Shown in pieces: positions 5,202 through 5,257 of a DNA stretch of 5,257 nt (position 1 is its first letter; each line of letters opens with the position of its first letter). Origin of the DNA: Bacillota bacterium (lineage in GTDB: Bacteria; Bacillota; Desulfotomaculia; Desulfotomaculales; Desulfallaceae); contig WQUS01000158.1 in assembly GCA_009781965.1 (NCBI GenBank), positions 1 through 5,257 on the forward strand, given 5' to 3'. A model generated the notes under the pieces. It ran no database searches and had not been told where the DNA came from. It worked only from the letters and a program-made list of their open reading frames with translations. The translations under genes were made by a program, and so were the position numbers.

Positions 5202-5257
5202 TTAATTTTTCCTCCCGGCGGCTATGATTTCCTGCAGCAAATACAAATAATTCCGGT
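5202..5257 (-). CDS. rsgA: C-terminal end of probable RsgA (small ribosomal subunit GTPase), cut by window edge
   Basis: In the frame ending at TAA 5204-5202 the last residues are RNYLYLLQEIIAAGRKN, which resembles the C-terminal helix of RsgA (pattern R-Y-x-x-Y-x-x-x-x-x-E-I, basic end). The other two minus frames give a stop within a dozen codons or run out of frame into rpe. The rsgA-rpe order, with a stop codon almost touching the rpe ATG, is a known arrangement in Bacillota (prkC-rsgA-rpe). With only 17 residues visible the assignment rests on position as much as on sequence. Confidence 0.6.
   Translation of the reverse strand, partial: RNYLYLLQEIIAAGRKN

Noticed and set aside
1..5257. 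CRISPR array, transposon ends, tRNA or rRNA genes, phage or defence modules
   Set aside because: No regularly spaced repeats, terminal inverted repeats, transposase motifs, tRNA cloverleaf or rRNA segments were seen. The window is filled by housekeeping and regulatory content.

Overview
All gene content reads on the minus strand, so transcription order runs from high to low coordinates: rsgA (3' end only) - rpe - a 42-aa zinc-ribbon gene - a GntR/RCK_C regulator - an aldo/keto reductase with C-terminal [4Fe-4S] motifs - FMN riboswitch - ribD - ribE - ribBA (5' end only). The window suggests a Bacillota (Firmicutes) chromosome, probably an anaerobic clostridial or negativicute lineage. The reasons are the rsgA-rpe junction, the ribD-ribE-ribBA order under an RFN element, strong AGGAGG-type ribosome sites, consensus sigma-A promoters, a GntR/RCK_C regulator and a ferredoxin-fused aldo/keto reductase. 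The lineage is inferred, not proven.

Region 5257-4349: the end of a probable rsgA is followed after 1 nt by rpe (ribulose-5-phosphate 3-epimerase). A very small Cys-rich protein of unknown role comes next and is probably co-transcribed. Region 4348-4197 (152 nt) holds no gene; it carries an extended -10 promoter and a 14-bp perfect palindrome in front of the regulator. Region 4196-2318 is a tight two-gene unit: a GntR winged helix, coiled coil and RCK_C protein with the architecture of the c-di-AMP-responsive repressor BusR, then, 4 nt later, the aldo/keto reductase.

Region 2317-1996 is a regulatory leader with no gene. It has a perfect consensus promoter (TTGACA-17-TATAAT) starting 4 nt past the reductase stop, a full FMN (RFN) aptamer, a linker, and an intrinsic terminator. 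The 3' arm of the terminator repeats exactly an 8-nt stretch of the 5' aptamer strand, which gives a readable anti-terminator/terminator switch. Region 1995-1 is the riboflavin operon. RibD makes the pyrimidine intermediate from the GTP-derived precursor, RibBA supplies that precursor and dihydroxybutanone phosphate, and RibE performs the last step to riboflavin. Rpe balances ribulose 5-phosphate, the substrate of the RibB half of RibBA.

Most of the window is ordinary housekeeping. The oddest points are: ribE has no usual start codon at its conserved N-terminus (ATA sits where ATG is expected); a 15-bp in-frame tandem duplication covers the ribD start codon; no terminator is visible between the reductase gene and the rib promoter, so the riboswitch may also receive upstream read-through; and a BusR-like sensor is coupled to an iron-sulfur reductase rather than to an osmolyte transporter. 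I saw no clearly new multi-gene system.
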